From Calliopsis andreniformis (taxonomy: Eukaryota > Arthropoda > Insecta > Hymenoptera > Andrenidae), in assembly GCF_051401765.1 (NCBI RefSeq), contig NW_027480438.1, positions 3,410,001-3,474,000 of the forward strand: 64,000 nucleotides of DNA, read 5' to 3'. The translations under genes were made by a program, and so were the position numbers. Positions 39,470 to 52,401 of this stretch are shown piece by piece. Numbering within the stretch: the stretch's first letter is position 1; each line of letters opens with the position of its first letter. The notes beneath the pieces were generated by a model. It saw nothing but the letters and a program-made list of their open reading frames with translations, did no database searches and had not been told where the DNA came from.

Positions 39470-41168
39470 TCCTCAATCTTCAATACACAATTCTCAATCC
39501 TCAATCTTCAATCCTCAGTACTCAATCTTCAATCCTCAATCCTCAATTCTCAATCCTCAATGCTCAATACTCAATCGTCAATCCTCAGTCCTCAATCCCC
39601 AATCCTCAATCTTCAATACTCAATCCTCAATCCTCAATCCTCAATCCTCAATCTTCAATCCTCAATACTCAACCTTCAATCATCAATCCTCAATACTCAA
39701 TCCTCAATCCTCAATCCTCAATCCTCAATCTTCAATCCTCAATACTCAAACTGCAATCCTCAGCCCTCAGTCCTCACTCCTCAATTCTCATTCTTCAATC
39801 CTCAATACCGAATCCTCAATCTTCAATCCTCAATCCACAATCCTCAATTCTCAATCCACAATTCTCAATCCTCAGACTTCAAACACCAATACTCAACCCT
39901 CAGTCCTCGTCCTCAATCCGCAACCCTCAATCCTCAATCCTCAATCGTCAATCATTAATATTCAATCTTCAATTCTCAATCCTCAATCCTCAATCCTCAG
40001 CTCTCAACCCTCAATGTTCAATCCTCAATACCCAATCCTCAGTCTTCAATCCTCAATCCCCAATCCTCAATCCTCAATCCTCAATTCTCAGTCCTCAATC
40101 CTCAATCTTCAATCCTCAATACTCAATCTTCAATCCTCAATCCTCAATCCTCAATCTTCAATCCTCAATACTGAATCTTCTATCCTCAATCTCCAATCCT
40201 CAATGTTCAATCCGCAATACCCAATCCTCAACCCTCAACACTCAGTCCCCAATCCTCAATATTCAATCCTCAATCCTCAGTCCTCAATCCACAATCCTCA
40301 ACGTTCAATGCTCAATACTCAATCTTCAATGCTCATTCCTCAATCCTCAATCCTCAATTCTCAATCCTCAATCGTCAACCTTCAATCCTCAATACTCAAT
40401 CTTCAACCCTCAATCCTCAATGTTCAATCCTCAATACCCAATCTTCAGTCTTCAATCCTCAATCCTCAATCCTCAATCCTCAATCCTCAATACTCAGTCC
40501 TCAATTCTCAGGCTTCAATCCTCAATACTCAATCTTCAATCCTCAATCCTCAATCCTCAATCCTCAATCTTCAATCCTCAATACTGAATCTTCAATGCTC
40601 AATCCTCAATCCTTAATCCTCAATCCTCAATCCTCAAACACCTATCCTCAACACCCAATCCTCAACCTTCAATCCTCTATGTTCTATCCGCAATACCCAA
40701 TCCTCAATCTTCAACCCTCAACCCTCAATCCTCAATCCCCAATCCTCAATCATCAATCCTCAATCCTCAATATTCAATCCTCAATACTCAACCTGCAATC
40801 CTCAGTCCTCAGTCCTCACTCCTCAATCCTCATTCTTCAATCCTCAATACCGAATCCTCAATCTTCAATCCTCAATCTTCAATCCTCAATCCTCAATCCT
40901 GAATTCTCGACCCTCAATTCTCAGTCCTCAGACCTCAAACCTCAATCCTCAAACCTCAGCCCTCATCCTCAATCCTCAATCCTCAATCCTCAATCCTCAA
41001 TCCTCAATCCTCAATCCTCATTCCTCAATCCTCAATCTTCAATGCTCAATCTTCAATCCTCAATCCTCAATTCTCAATCCTCAATCCCCAATCCTCAATC
41101 CTCAGTCCTCAAACCTCAATACTGAATCCCCGATACTGAATCCTCAATCTTCAGCCCTCAGTCCTCTA

Positions 41169-41301
41169 CAATCAGTTGTCAATCCTCAATCCTCAATAGA
41201 ATATCATTAGTTCACAGTTTTCATTACTCAATACTCAATCTGCAATCTTCAAATCTCTATCCACAAACATCAATTCTCATCACTCAACCCTCAACACTCA
41301 G
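41169..41301. repeat. Landmark L31, type A'
   Basis: The next A landmark (L32) is 678 bp away instead of 1146 because of the 468-bp loss. Confidence 0.9.
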
Positions 41302-41846
41302 TCCCCAATCGTCAATATTCAATCCTCAGTCCTCAATCCTCAATCCACAATCCTCAACGTTCAATCCTCAATACTCAATCTTCAATGATCATTCCTCAAT
41401 CCTCAATCCTCAATTCTCAATCCTCGATCGTCAATCTTCAATCCTCAATCCTCAATCCTCAATCCTCAATCCTCAATCCTCAATCTTCAATCCTCAATAC
41501 TCAAACTGCAATCCTCAATCCTCAGTCCTCACTCCTCAATCCTCATTCTTCAATCCTCAATACCGAATCCTCAATCTTCAATCGTCAATCCTCAATCTTC
41601 AATTCTCAATCCTCAATCCTCAATCCTCAGACTTCAAACACAAATACTCAACCCTCAGTCCTCGTCCTCAATCCACAACCCTCAATCCTCAATCCTCAAT
41701 CTTCAATCATTAATGTTCAATCTTCAATCTTCAATCCTCAATCCTCAATACTCAGTCCTCAATCCTCAATCTTCAATGCTCAGTCCTCAAACCTCAATCC
41801 TGAATCCTCAATCCTGAATCCTCAATCTTGAGCCCTCAGTCCTCTA

Positions 41847-41979
41847 CAATCAGTTGTCAATCCTCAATCCTCAATAGAATATCATCAATTCACAGTTTTC
41901 ATTACTCAATACTCAATCTGCAATCTTCAAATCTCTATCCACAAACATCAATTCTCATCACTCAACCCTCAACACTCAG
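41847..41979. repeat. Landmark L32, type A
   Basis: 3446-bp partner of L29. Confidence 0.9.
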
Positions 41980-42782
41980 TCCCCAGTCCTCAATATTCAA
42001 TCCTGAATCCTCAATCCTCAATCCACAATCCTCAACGTTCAATCCTCAATACTCAATCTTCAATGCTCATTCCTCAATCCTCAATCCTCAATTCTCAATC
42101 CTCAATCGTCAATCGTCAATCTTCAATACTCAACCTTCAATCCTCAATCCTCAATCCTCGGTCCTCAATCCTCAATCGTCAATCTCCAATCCTGAATACT
42201 CAATCTTCAATACTCAATCCTCAATCCTCAATCCTCAATCCTCACTCCTCATTCTTCAGTCCTCAATACCCAATCCTCAATCTTCAATCCTCAATCCTCA
42301 ATCCTCAATTCTCAATCCTCAATCCTCAGTCCTCAGTCCTCAAACCTCAATCCTCAACCCACAGCCCTCATCCTCAATCCTAAATCCTCAATCCTCAATC
42401 CTCAATCTTCAACCCTCAATACTCAATCTTCAATCCTCAATCCTCAGTCCACAATCTGCAATCCTCAATGCACAATCGTCAATCCTCAATCCTCAGTCCT
42501 CAATCCTCAATCCTCAATCCTCAGACCTCAATCCTCAACCGTCAGTCCTCGTCCTCAAACCTCAAACCCCAATCCTCAATCCTCAATCCTCAATCATCAA
42601 TACTCTATCTTCAATCCTCAATCCGCAATCCTCAATCCTCAATCCTCAATCCTCAATATTCAACGCACAACCCTCAGCCATCAATCCTCAATCCTCAATC
42701 CTCAATCCTCAATCCTCAGTCCTCAAACGTCAATCCTGAATCCTCAAACCTGAATCCTCAATCTTCACCCATAAGTCCTCAA

Positions 42783-42915
42783 CAATCAATTGTCAATCCT
42801 CAATCCTCAATAGAATATCCTGAATTCACAGTTTTCAATACTCAATCCCCATTCTTCAATTTTCAAATCTCAATCCACAAACATCAATCCTCATCACGCA
42901 ACCCTCAACACTCAG
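42783..42915. repeat. Landmark L33, type B1
   Basis: Couplet partner of L32 and the last B1 copy in the window; all later B copies are B2. Confidence 0.9.
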
Positions 42916-44000
42916 TCCTCAATCTTCAATACACAATTCTCAATCCTCAATCTTCAATCCTCAGTACTCAATCTTCAATCCTCAATCCTCAATTCTCAAT
43001 CCTCAATGCTCAATACTCAATCGTCAATCCTCAGTCCTCAATCCCCAATCCTCAATCTTCAATACTCAATCCTCAATCCTCAATCCTCAATCCTCAATCT
43101 TCAATCCTCAATACTCAACCTTCAATCATCAATCCTCAATACTCAATCCTCAATCCTCAATCCTCAATCCTCAATCTTCAATCCTCAATACTCAAACTGC
43201 AATCCTCAGCCCTCAGTCCTCACTCCTCAATTCTCATTCTTCAATCCTCAATACCGAATCCTCAATCTTCAATCCTCAATCCACAATCCTCAATTCTCAA
43301 TCCACAATTCTCAATCCTCAGACTTCAAACACCAATACTCAACCCTCAGTCCTCGTCCTCAATCCGCAACCCTCAATCCTCAATCCTCAATCGTCAATCA
43401 TTAATATTCAATCTTCAATTTTCAATCCTCAATCCTCAATCCTCAGCTCTCAACCCTCAATGTTCAATCCTCAATACCCAATCCTCAGTCTTCAATCCTC
43501 AATCCCCAATCCTCAATCCTCAATCCTCAATTCTCAGTCCTCAATCCTCAATCTTCAATCCTCAATACTCAATCTTCAATCCTCAATCCTCAATCCTCAA
43601 TCTTCAATCCTCAATACTGAATCTTCTATCCTCAATCTCCAATCCTCAATGTTCAATCCGCAATACCCAATCCTCAACCCTCAACACTCAGTCCCCAATC
43701 CTCAATATTCAATCCTCAATCCTCAGTCCTCAATCCACAATCCTCAACGTTCAATGCTCAATACTCAATCTTCAATGCTCATTCCTCAATCCTCAATCCT
43801 CAATTCTCAATCCTCAATCGTCAACCTTCAATCCTCCATACTCAATCTTCAACCCTCAATCCTCAATGTTCAATCCTCAATACCCAATCTTCAGTCTTCA
43901 ATCCTCAATCCTCAATCCTCAATCCTCAATCCTCAATACTCAGTCCTCAATTCTCAGGCTTCAATCCTCAATACTCAATCTTCAATCCTCAATCCTCAAT

Positions 44001-44271
44001 CCTCAATCCTCAATCCTCAATACTCCGTCCTCAATCCTCAATCTTCAATCCTCTATACTCAATCTTCAATCCTCAATCCTCAATCCTTAATCCTCAATCT
44101 TCAATCCTCAACGTTCAATCCTCAATACCCAATCCTCAGTCTTCCATCCTCAATCCTCAATACTCAATCCTCAATCCTCAATACTCCGTCCTCAATCCTC
44201 AATCTTCAATCCTCTATACTCAATCTTCAATCCTCAATCCTCAATCCTTAATCCTCAATCTTCAATCCTCA
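44001..44271. repeat. Local 161-bp-offset repeat (TACTCCGTCC boxes)
   Basis: About 110 bp around TACTCCGTCC at 44021 recur around 44182, an offset of 161 bp or 23 heptads. The box is single in the related segments at 28.5 and 50.2 kb. This is probably a small local exchange at the right edge of the 3446-bp copy 2. Confidence 0.75.
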
Positions 44272-45325
44272 ATACTGAATCTTCAATCCTCAATCCTCAA
44301 TCCTCAATCCTCAATCCTCATTCTTCAATCCTCAACACCCAATCCTCAATCTTCAATCCTCAATGTTCAATCCGCAATACCCAATCCTCAATCTTCAATC
44401 CTCAACCCTCAATCCTCAATCCTCAATCCGCAATCCTCAATCTTCAATCCTCAATACTCAATCTTCAATCCTCAATCCTCAACCCTCAATCCTCACTCCA
44501 CATTCCTCAATCCTCAACACCCAATCCTCAATCTTCAATCCTCAATCCTCAGTCCTCAATTCTCAATCCTCAATCCTCAATCCTCAATCCTCAGACCTCA
44601 AACATCAATACTCAACCCTCAGTCCTCGTCCTCAATCCACAACCATCAATCCTCAACACCCAATCCTCAATCTTCAATCCTCAATCCTCAGTCCTCAATT
44701 CTCGATCCTCAATACTCAATCCACAGTCCTCAATGTTCAATCCTCAATACCCAAACCTCAATCTTCAATCCTCAATCCTCAATCCTCAATCATCAATCCT
44801 CAATCCTCAATCCTCAGTCCTCAAACCTCAATCCTGAATCCTCAAACCTGAATCCTCTGTCTTCAGACCTCAGTCCTCAACAATCAGTTGTCAGTCCTCA
44901 ATCCTCAATAGAATATCCTCAATTCACAGGTTTCAATACTCAATACTCAACCTGAAATCTTCAAATCTCTATCCACAATCATCAATTATCATCACACAAC
45001 CCTCAACACTCAGTCCCCAATCCTCAATCTTCAATACTCTATCCTCAATCCTCAACCCTCAATCGCCAATCTCCAATCCTGAATACTCAATCTTCAATCC
45101 TCAGTCCTCAATCCCCAATCCTCAATCCTCAATCCTCATTCTTCAATCCTCAATACCCAATCCTCAATCTTCAATCCTCAATCCTCAATCCTCAATTCTC
45201 GACCCTCAATTCTCAGTCCTCAGACCTCAAACCTCAATCCTCAAACCTCAGCCCTCATCCTCAATCCTCAATCCTCAATCCTCAATCCTCAATCCTCAAT
45301 CCTCAATCCTCATTCCTCAATCCTC
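44272..45325. repeat. Displaced copy of 28606-29659 (offset 15666)
   Basis: L34 aligns with L22 at offset 15666, including the TTATCATCACACAACC variant, and the spacing of 580 bp to the next landmark is kept. At that next landmark the sequence is type A (L35) where the related segment has A' (L23). A recombination joint therefore lies near 45440, where the GATACTG tail is followed by AATCTTGAGCCC. Confidence 0.78.
44881..45013. repeat. Landmark L34, type C
   Basis: Last type C copy in the window, 580 bp before L35. Confidence 0.9.
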
Positions 45326-45460
45326 AATCTTCAATGCTCAATCTTCAATCCTCAATCCTCAATTCTCAATCCTCAATCCTCAATCCTCAATCCTCAGTCC
45401 TCAAACCTCAATCCTGAATCCCCGATACTGAATCCTCAATCTTGAGCCCTCAGTCCTCTA

Positions 45461-45593
45461 CAATCAGTTGTCAATCCTCAATCCTCAATAGAATATCATC
45501 AATTCACAGTTTTCCTTACTCAATACTCAATCTGCAATCTTCAAATCTCTATCCACAAACATCAATTCTCATCACTCAACCCTCAACACTCAG
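45461..45593. repeat. Landmark L35, type A (CCTTACTC subtype)
   Basis: It is preceded by GAATCCCCGATACTG, which elsewhere precedes A' copies, so it lies next to a recombinant joint. Confidence 0.9.
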
Positions 45594-46396
45594 TCCCCTG
45601 TCCTCAATATTCAATCCTGAATCCTCAATCCTCAATCCACAATCCTCAACGTTCAATCCTCAATACTCAATCTTCAATGCTCATTCCTCAATCCTCAATC
45701 CTCAATTCTCAATCCTCAATCGTCAATCGTCTATCTTCAATACTCAACCTTCAATCCTCAATCCTCAATCCTCGGTCCTCAATCCTCAATCGTCAATCTC
45801 CAATCCTGAATACTCAATCTTCAATACTCAATCCTCAATCCTCAATCCTCAATCCTCACTCCTCATTCTTCAATCCTCAATACCCAATCCTCAATCTTCA
45901 ATCCTCAATCCTCAATCCTCAATTCTCAATCCTCAATCCTCAGTCCTCAGTCCTCAAACCTCAATCCTCAACCCACAGCCCTCATCCTCAATCCTAAATC
46001 CTCAATCGTCAATCCTCAATCTTCAACCCTCAATACTCAATCTTCAATCCTCAATCCACAGTCCACAATCTGCAATCCTCAATGCACAATCCTCAATCCT
46101 CAATCCTCAGTCCTCAATCCTCAATCCTCAATCCTCAGACCTCAATCCTCAACCGTCAGTCCTCGTCCTCAAACCTCAAACCCCAATCCTCAATCCTCAA
46201 TCTTCAATCATCAATACTCTATCTTCAATCCTCAATCCGCAATCCTCAATCCTTAATCCTCAATCCTCAATATTCAACGCACAACCCTCAGCCATCAATC
46301 CTCAATCCTCAATCCTCAATCCTCAATCCTCAGTCCTCAAACGTCAATCCTGAATCCTCAAACCTGAATCCTTAATCTTCACCCATAAGTCCTCAA

Positions 46397-46529
46397 CAAT
46401 CAATTGTCAATCCTCAATCCTCAATAGAATATCCTGAATTCACAGTTTTCGATACTCAATCCCCATTCTTCAATCTTCAAATCTCAATCCACAAACATCA
46501 ATCCTCATCACGCAACCCTCAACACTCAG
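46397..46529. repeat. Landmark L36, type B2
   Basis: Couplet partner of L35. After it come 4.3 kb with no landmark. Confidence 0.9.
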
Positions 46530-47027
46530 TCCTCAATCTTCAATCCACAATCCTCAATCCTCAATCTTCAATCCTCAGTACTCAATCTTCAATCCTCAAT
46601 CCTCAATTCTCAATCCTCAATGCTCAATACTCAATCGTCAATCCTCAGTCCTCAATCCCCAATCCTCAATCTTCAATACTCAATCCTCAATCCTCAATCC
46701 TCAATCCTCAATCTTCAATCCTCAATACTCAATCTTCAATCATCAATCCTCAATCCTCAATCCTCAATCCTCAATCCTCAATCCTCAATCTTCAATCCTC
46801 AATACTCAAACTGCAATCCTCAGTCCTCAGTCCTCACTCCTCAATTCTCATTCTTCAATCCTCAATACCGAATCCTCAATCTTCAATCCTCAATCCACAA
46901 TCCTCAATTCTCAATCCACGATCCTCAATCCTCAGACTTCAAACACCAATACTCAACCCTCAGTCCTCGTCCTCAATCCGCAACCCTCAATCCTCAATCC
47001 TCAATCTTCAATCATTAATATTCAATA

Positions 47028-47901
47028 CTCAATCCTCAATTCTCAGTCCTCAATCCTCAATCTTCAATCCTCAATACTCAATCTTCAATCCTCAATCCTC
47101 AATCCTCAATCTTCAATCCTCAATACTGAATCTTCTATCCTCAATCTCCAATCCTCAATGTTCAATCCGCAATACCCAATCCTCAACCCTCAACACTCAG
47201 TCCCCAATCCTCAATATTCAATCCTCAATCCTCAGACTTCAAACACCAATACTGAACCCTCAGTCCTCGTCCTCAATCCACAACCCTCAGTCCTCAATCC
47301 ACAATCCTCAACGGTCAATGCTCAATACTCAATCTTCAATGCTCATTACTCAATCCTCAATCCTCAATTCTCAATCCTCAATCGTCAACCTTCAATCCTC
47401 AATACTCAATCTTCAATCCTCAATCCTCAATGTTCAATCCTCAATACCCAATCTTCAGTCTTCAATCCTCAATCCTCAATCCTCAATCCTCAATCCTCAA
47501 TACTCAGTCCTCAATTCTCAGGCTTCAATCCTCAATACTCAATCTTCAATCCTCAATCCTCAATCCTCAATCCTCAATCTTCAATCCTCAATACTGAATC
47601 TTCAATGCTCAATCCTCAATCCTCAATCCTCAATCCTCAATCACCTATCCTCAACACCCAATCCTCAACCTTCAATCCTCTATGTTCAATCCGCAATACC
47701 CAATCCTCAATCTTCAACCCTCAACCCTCAATCCTCAATCCTCAATCCTCAATCCTCAATCCTCAATCCTCAATATTCAATCCTCAATACTCAATCTGCA
47801 ATCCTCAATCCTCAATCCCCAATCCTCAATCCTCAATCTTCAATCCTCAATACTCAATCTTCAATCCTCAGTCCTCAATACTCAATCCTCAATCCTCAAT
47901 C
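47028..47901. repeat. 874-bp duplication, second pair, copy 1
   Basis: TTCTCAGTCC at 47040 aligns with 47914, and CAACGGTCAATGCTC near 47311 with 48185. The left flank differs from the first pair: TTAATATTCAATACTC near 47025 joins directly to this unit and skips about 100 bp. Confidence 0.83.
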
Positions 47902-48712
47902 CTCAATCCTCAATTCTCAGTCCTCAATCCTCAATCTTCAATCCTCAATACTCAATCTTCAATCCTCAATCCTCAATCCTCAATCTTCAATCCTCAATAC
48001 TGAATCTTCTATCCTCAATCTCCAATCCTCAATGTTCAATCCGCAATACCCAATCCTCAACCCTCAACACTCAGTCCCCAATCCTCAATATTCAATCCTC
48101 AATCCTCAGACTTCAAACACCAATACTGAACCCTCAGTCCTCGTCCTCAATCCACAACCCTCAGTCCTCAATCCACAATCCTCAACGGTCAATGCTCAAT
48201 ACTCAATCTTCAATGCTCATTACTCAATCCTCAATCCTCAATTCTCAATCCTCAATCGTCAACCTTCAATCCTCAATACTCAATCTTCAATCCTCAATCC
48301 TCAATGTTCAATCCTCAATACCCAATCTTCAGTCTTCAATCCTCAATCCTCAATCCTCAATCCTCAATCCTCAATACTCAGTCCTCAATTCTCAGGCTTC
48401 AATCCTCAATACTCAATCTTCAATCCTCAATCCTCAATCCTCAATCCTCAATCTTCAATCCTCAATACTGAATCTTCAATGCTCAATCCTCAATCCTCAA
48501 TCCTCAATCACCTATCCTCAACACCCAATCCTCAACCTTCAATCCTCTATGTTCAATCCGCAATACCCAATCCTCAATCTTCAACCCTCAACCCTCAATC
48601 CTCAATCCTCAATCCTCAATCCTCAATCCTCAATCCTCAATCCTCAATCTTCAATCCTCAATACTCAATCTTCAATCATCAATCCTCAATCCTCAATCCT
48701 CAATCCTCAATC
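47902..48712. repeat. 874-bp duplication, second pair, copy 2 (shortened)
   Basis: It is 63 bp shorter than its partners at 34744 and 53276. The run before ATCACCTATCC has one heptad fewer, and about 56 bp with AATATTCAATCC and AATCTGCAATCC are gone. Both losses are whole numbers of heptads. Confidence 0.8.
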
Positions 48713-50699
48713 CTCAATCCTCAATCTTCAATCCTCAATACTCAAACTGCAATCCTCAGTCCTCAGTCCTCACTCCTCAATTCTCATTCTTCAATCCTCA
48801 ATACCGAATCCTCAATCTTCAATCCTCAATCCACAATCCTCAATTCTCAATCCACAATCCTCAATCCTCAGACTTCAAACACCAATACTCAACCCTCAGT
48901 CCTCGTCCTCAATCCGCAACCCTCAATCCTCAATCCTCAATCTTCAATCATTAATATTCAATCTTCAATCCTCAATCCTCAATCCTCAATCCTCAACTCT
49001 CAACCCTCAATGTTCAATCCTCAATACCCAATCCTCAGTCTTCAATCCTCAATCCCCACTCCTCAATCCTCAATCCTCAATTCTCAGTCCTCAATCCTCA
49101 ATCTTCAATCCTCAATACTCAATCTTCAATCCTCAATCCTCAATCCTCAATCTTCAATCCTCAATACTGAATCTTCTATCCTCAATCTCCAATCCTCAAT
49201 GTTCAATCCGCAATACCCAATCCTCAACCCTCAACACTCAGTCCCCAATCCTCAATATTCAATCCTCAATCCTCAGACTTCAAACACCAATACTGAACCC
49301 TCAGTCCTCGTCCTCAATCCGCAACCCTCAGTCCTCAATCCACAATCCTCAACGGTCAATGCTCAATACTCAATCTTCAATGCTCATTACTCAATCCTCA
49401 ATCCTCAATTCTCAATCCTCAATCGTCAACCTTCAATCCTCAATACTCAATCTTCAACCCTCAATCCTCAATGTTCAATCCTCAATACCCAATCTTCAGT
49501 CTTCAATCCTCAATCCTCAATCCTCAATCCTCAATCCTCAATACTCAGTCCTCAATTCTCAGGCTTCAATCCTCAATACTCAATCTTCAATCCTCAATCC
49601 TCAATCCTCAATCCTCAATCTTCAATCATCAATACTGAATCTTCAATGCTCAATCCTCAATCCTTAATCCTCAATCCTCAATCCTCAAACACCTATCCTC
49701 AACACCCAATCCTCAACCTTCAATCCTCTATGTTCTATCCGCAATACCCAATCCTCAATCTTCAACCCTCAACCCTCAATCCTCAATCCCCAATCCTCAA
49801 TCATCAATCCTCAATCCTCAATATTCAATCCTCAATACTCAACCTGCAATCCTCAGTCCTCAGTCCTCACTCCTCAATCCTCATTCTTCAATCCTCAATA
49901 CCGAATCCTCAATCTTCAATCCTCAATCCTCAGTCCTCAATTCTCAATCCTCAATCCTCAATCCTCAGACTTCAAACACCAATACTGAACCCTCAGTCCT
50001 CGTCCTCAATCCACAACCCTCAATCCTCGATACTCAATCTTCAATCATTAATATTCAATCTTCAATCTTCAATCCTCAATCCTCAATCCTCAACCCTCAA
50101 TCCTCAACGTTCAATCCTCAATACCCAATCCTCAGTCTTCCATCCTCAATCCTCAATACTCAATCCTCAATCCTCAATACTCCGTCCTCAATCCTCAATC
50201 TTCAATCCTCTATACTCAATCTTCAATCCTCAATCCTCAATCCTTAATCCTCAATCTTCAATCCTCAATACTGAATCTTCAATCCTCAATCCTCAATCCT
50301 CAATCCTCAATCCTCATTCTTCAATCCTCAACACCCAATCCTCAATCTTCAATCCTCAATGTTCAATCCGCAATACCCAATCCTCAATCTTCAATCCTCA
50401 ACCCTCAATCCTCAATCCTCAATCCGCAATCCTCAATCTTCAATCCTCAATACTCAATCTTCAATCCTCAATCCTCAACCCTCAATCCTCACTCCACATT
50501 CCTCAATCCTCAACACCCAATCCTCAATCTTCAATCCTCAATCCTCAGTCCTCAATTCTCAATCCTCAATCCTCAATCCTCAATCCTCAGACCTCAAACA
50601 TCAATACTCAACCCTCAGTCCTCGTCCTCAATCCACAACCATCAATCCTCAACACCCAATCCTCAATCTTCAATCCTCAATCCTCAGTCCTCAATTCTC
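48713..50699. repeat. Right part of 5374-bp copy 1, mosaic
   Basis: Up to about 49620 it matches the 1230-bp unit at 54.15-55.06 kb. From about 49640 it switches to the GAATCTTCAATGCTC plus CCTTAATCC block known from 11.47, 18.22, 23.83 and 27.98 kb, followed by a segment like 28.24-29.03 kb. It has no landmark. Confidence 0.7.
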
Positions 50700-50834
50700 G
50701 ATCTTCAATGCTCAATCTTCAATCCTCAATCCTCAATTCTCAATCCTCAATCCTCAATCCTCAATCCTCAGTCCTCAAACCTCAATCCTGAATCCCCGAT
50801 ACTGAATCCTCAATCTTGAGCCCTCAGTCCTCTA

Positions 50835-50967
50835 CAATCAGTTGTCAATCCTCAATCCTCAATAGAATATCATCAATTCACAGTTTTCCTTACTCAATAC
50901 TCAATCTGCAATCTTCAAATCTCTATCCACAAACATCAATTCTCATCACTCAACCCTCAACACTCAG
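50835..50967. repeat. Landmark L37, type A (CCTTACTC subtype)
   Basis: 5374-bp partner of L35. Confidence 0.9.
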
Positions 50968-51770
50968 TCCCCTGTCCTCAATATTCAATCCTGAATCCTC
51001 AATCCTCAATCCACAATCCTCAACGTTCAATCCTCAATACTCAATCTTCAATGCTCATTCCTCAATCCTCAATCCTCAATTCTCAATCCTCAATCGTCAA
51101 TCGTCTATCTTCAATACTCAACCTTCAATCCTCAATCCTCAATCCTCGGTCCTCAATCCTCAATCGTCAATCTCCAATCCTGAATACTCAATCTTCAATA
51201 CTCAATCCTCAATCCTCAATCCTCAATCCTCACTCCTCATTCTTCAATCCTCAATACCCAATCCTCAATCTTCAATCCTCAATCCTCAATCCTCAATTCT
51301 CAATCCTCAATCCTCAGTCCTCAGTCCTCAAACCTCAATCCTCAACCCACAGCCCTCATCCTCAATCCTAAATCCTCAATCGTCAATCCTCAATCTTCAA
51401 CCCTCAATACTCAATCTTCAATCCTCAATCCACAGTCCACAATCTGCAATCCTCAATGCACAATCCTCAATCCTCAATCCTCAGTCCTCAATCCTCAATC
51501 CTCAATCCTCAGACCTCAATCCTCAACCGTCAGTCCTCGTCCTCAAACCTCAAACCCCAATCCTCAATCCTCAATCTTCAATCATCAATACTCTATCTTC
51601 AATCCTCAATCCGCAATCCTCAATCCTTAATCCTCAATCCTCAATATTCAACGCACAACCCTCAGCCATCAATCCTCAATCCTCAATCCTCAATCCTCAA
51701 TCCTCAGTCCTCAAACGTCAATCCTGAATCCTCAAACCTGAATCCTTAATCTTCACCCATAAGTCCTCAA

Positions 51771-51903
51771 CAATCAATTGTCAATCCTCAATCCTCAATA
51801 GAATATCCTGAATTCACAGTTTTCGATACTCAATCCCCATTCTTCAATCTTCAAATCTCAATCCACAAACATCAATCCTCATCACGCAACCCTCAACACT
51901 CAG
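51771..51903. repeat. Landmark L38, type B2
   Basis: 5374-bp partner of L36. More than 5 kb without a landmark follow, the longest such stretch in the window. Confidence 0.9.
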
Positions 51904-52401
51904 TCCTCAATCTTCAATCCACAATCCTCAATCCTCAATCTTCAATCCTCAGTACTCAATCTTCAATCCTCAATCCTCAATTCTCAATCCTCAATGCTCA
52001 ATACTCAATCGTCAATCCTCAGTCCTCAATCCCCAATCCTCAATCTTCAATACTCAATCCTCAATCCTCAATCCTCAATCCTCAATCTTCAATCCTCAAT
52101 ACTCAATCTTCAATCATCAATCCTCAATCCTCAATCCTCAATCCTCAATCCTCAATCCTCAATCTTCAATCCTCAATACTCAAACTGCAATCCTCAGTCC
52201 TCAGTCCTCACTCCTCAATTCTCATTCTTCAATCCTCAATACCGAATCCTCAATCTTCAATCCTCAATCCACAATCCTCAATTCTCAATCCACGATCCTC
52301 AATCCTCAGACTTCAAACACCAATACTCAACCCTCAGTCCTCGTCCTCAATCCGCAACCCTCAATCCTCAATCCTCAATCTTCAATCATTAATATTCAAT
52401 A

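Larger units (their letters stand above)
38010..41455. repeat. 3446-bp tandem duplication, copy 1
   Basis: L29 and L30 align with L32 and L33 at offset 3446, while the A' landmarks L28 and L31 align at 3914. The difference of 468 bp means that the second unit lost 468 bp between its A' and A landmarks. Five six-base units lie in this copy, as its remainder of 2 modulo 7 requires. The segment also matches 15.6-18.7 kb at offset 22367 and 21.2-24.3 kb at offset 16762. Confidence 0.85.
41456..44014. repeat. 3446-bp tandem duplication, copy 2 (partial)
   Basis: It matches 38010-40568 and stops where CCTCAATACTCCGTCC replaces CTTCAATCCTCAATACTG. Substitutions noticed: G in CTTCAATGCTCAG near 41778, C in CCTCAATCATC near 42590, T in CAATTTTCAATCC near 43420, and C in CCTCCATACTC near 43837. 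Confidence 0.85.
45326..50699. repeat. 5374-bp tandem duplication, copy 1
   Basis: TCTTCAATGCTC at 45328 aligns with 50702, and L35 and L36 align with L37 and L38. Nine six-base units match the remainder of 5 modulo 7. The new junction falls at 50699/50700 (CTCGATCTTCAATGCTC). This copy contains an 874-bp pair whose second member lost 63 bp (one heptad near 48500 and eight near 48620). Its last kilobase (49640-50699) is not present in copy 2. Confidence 0.87.
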
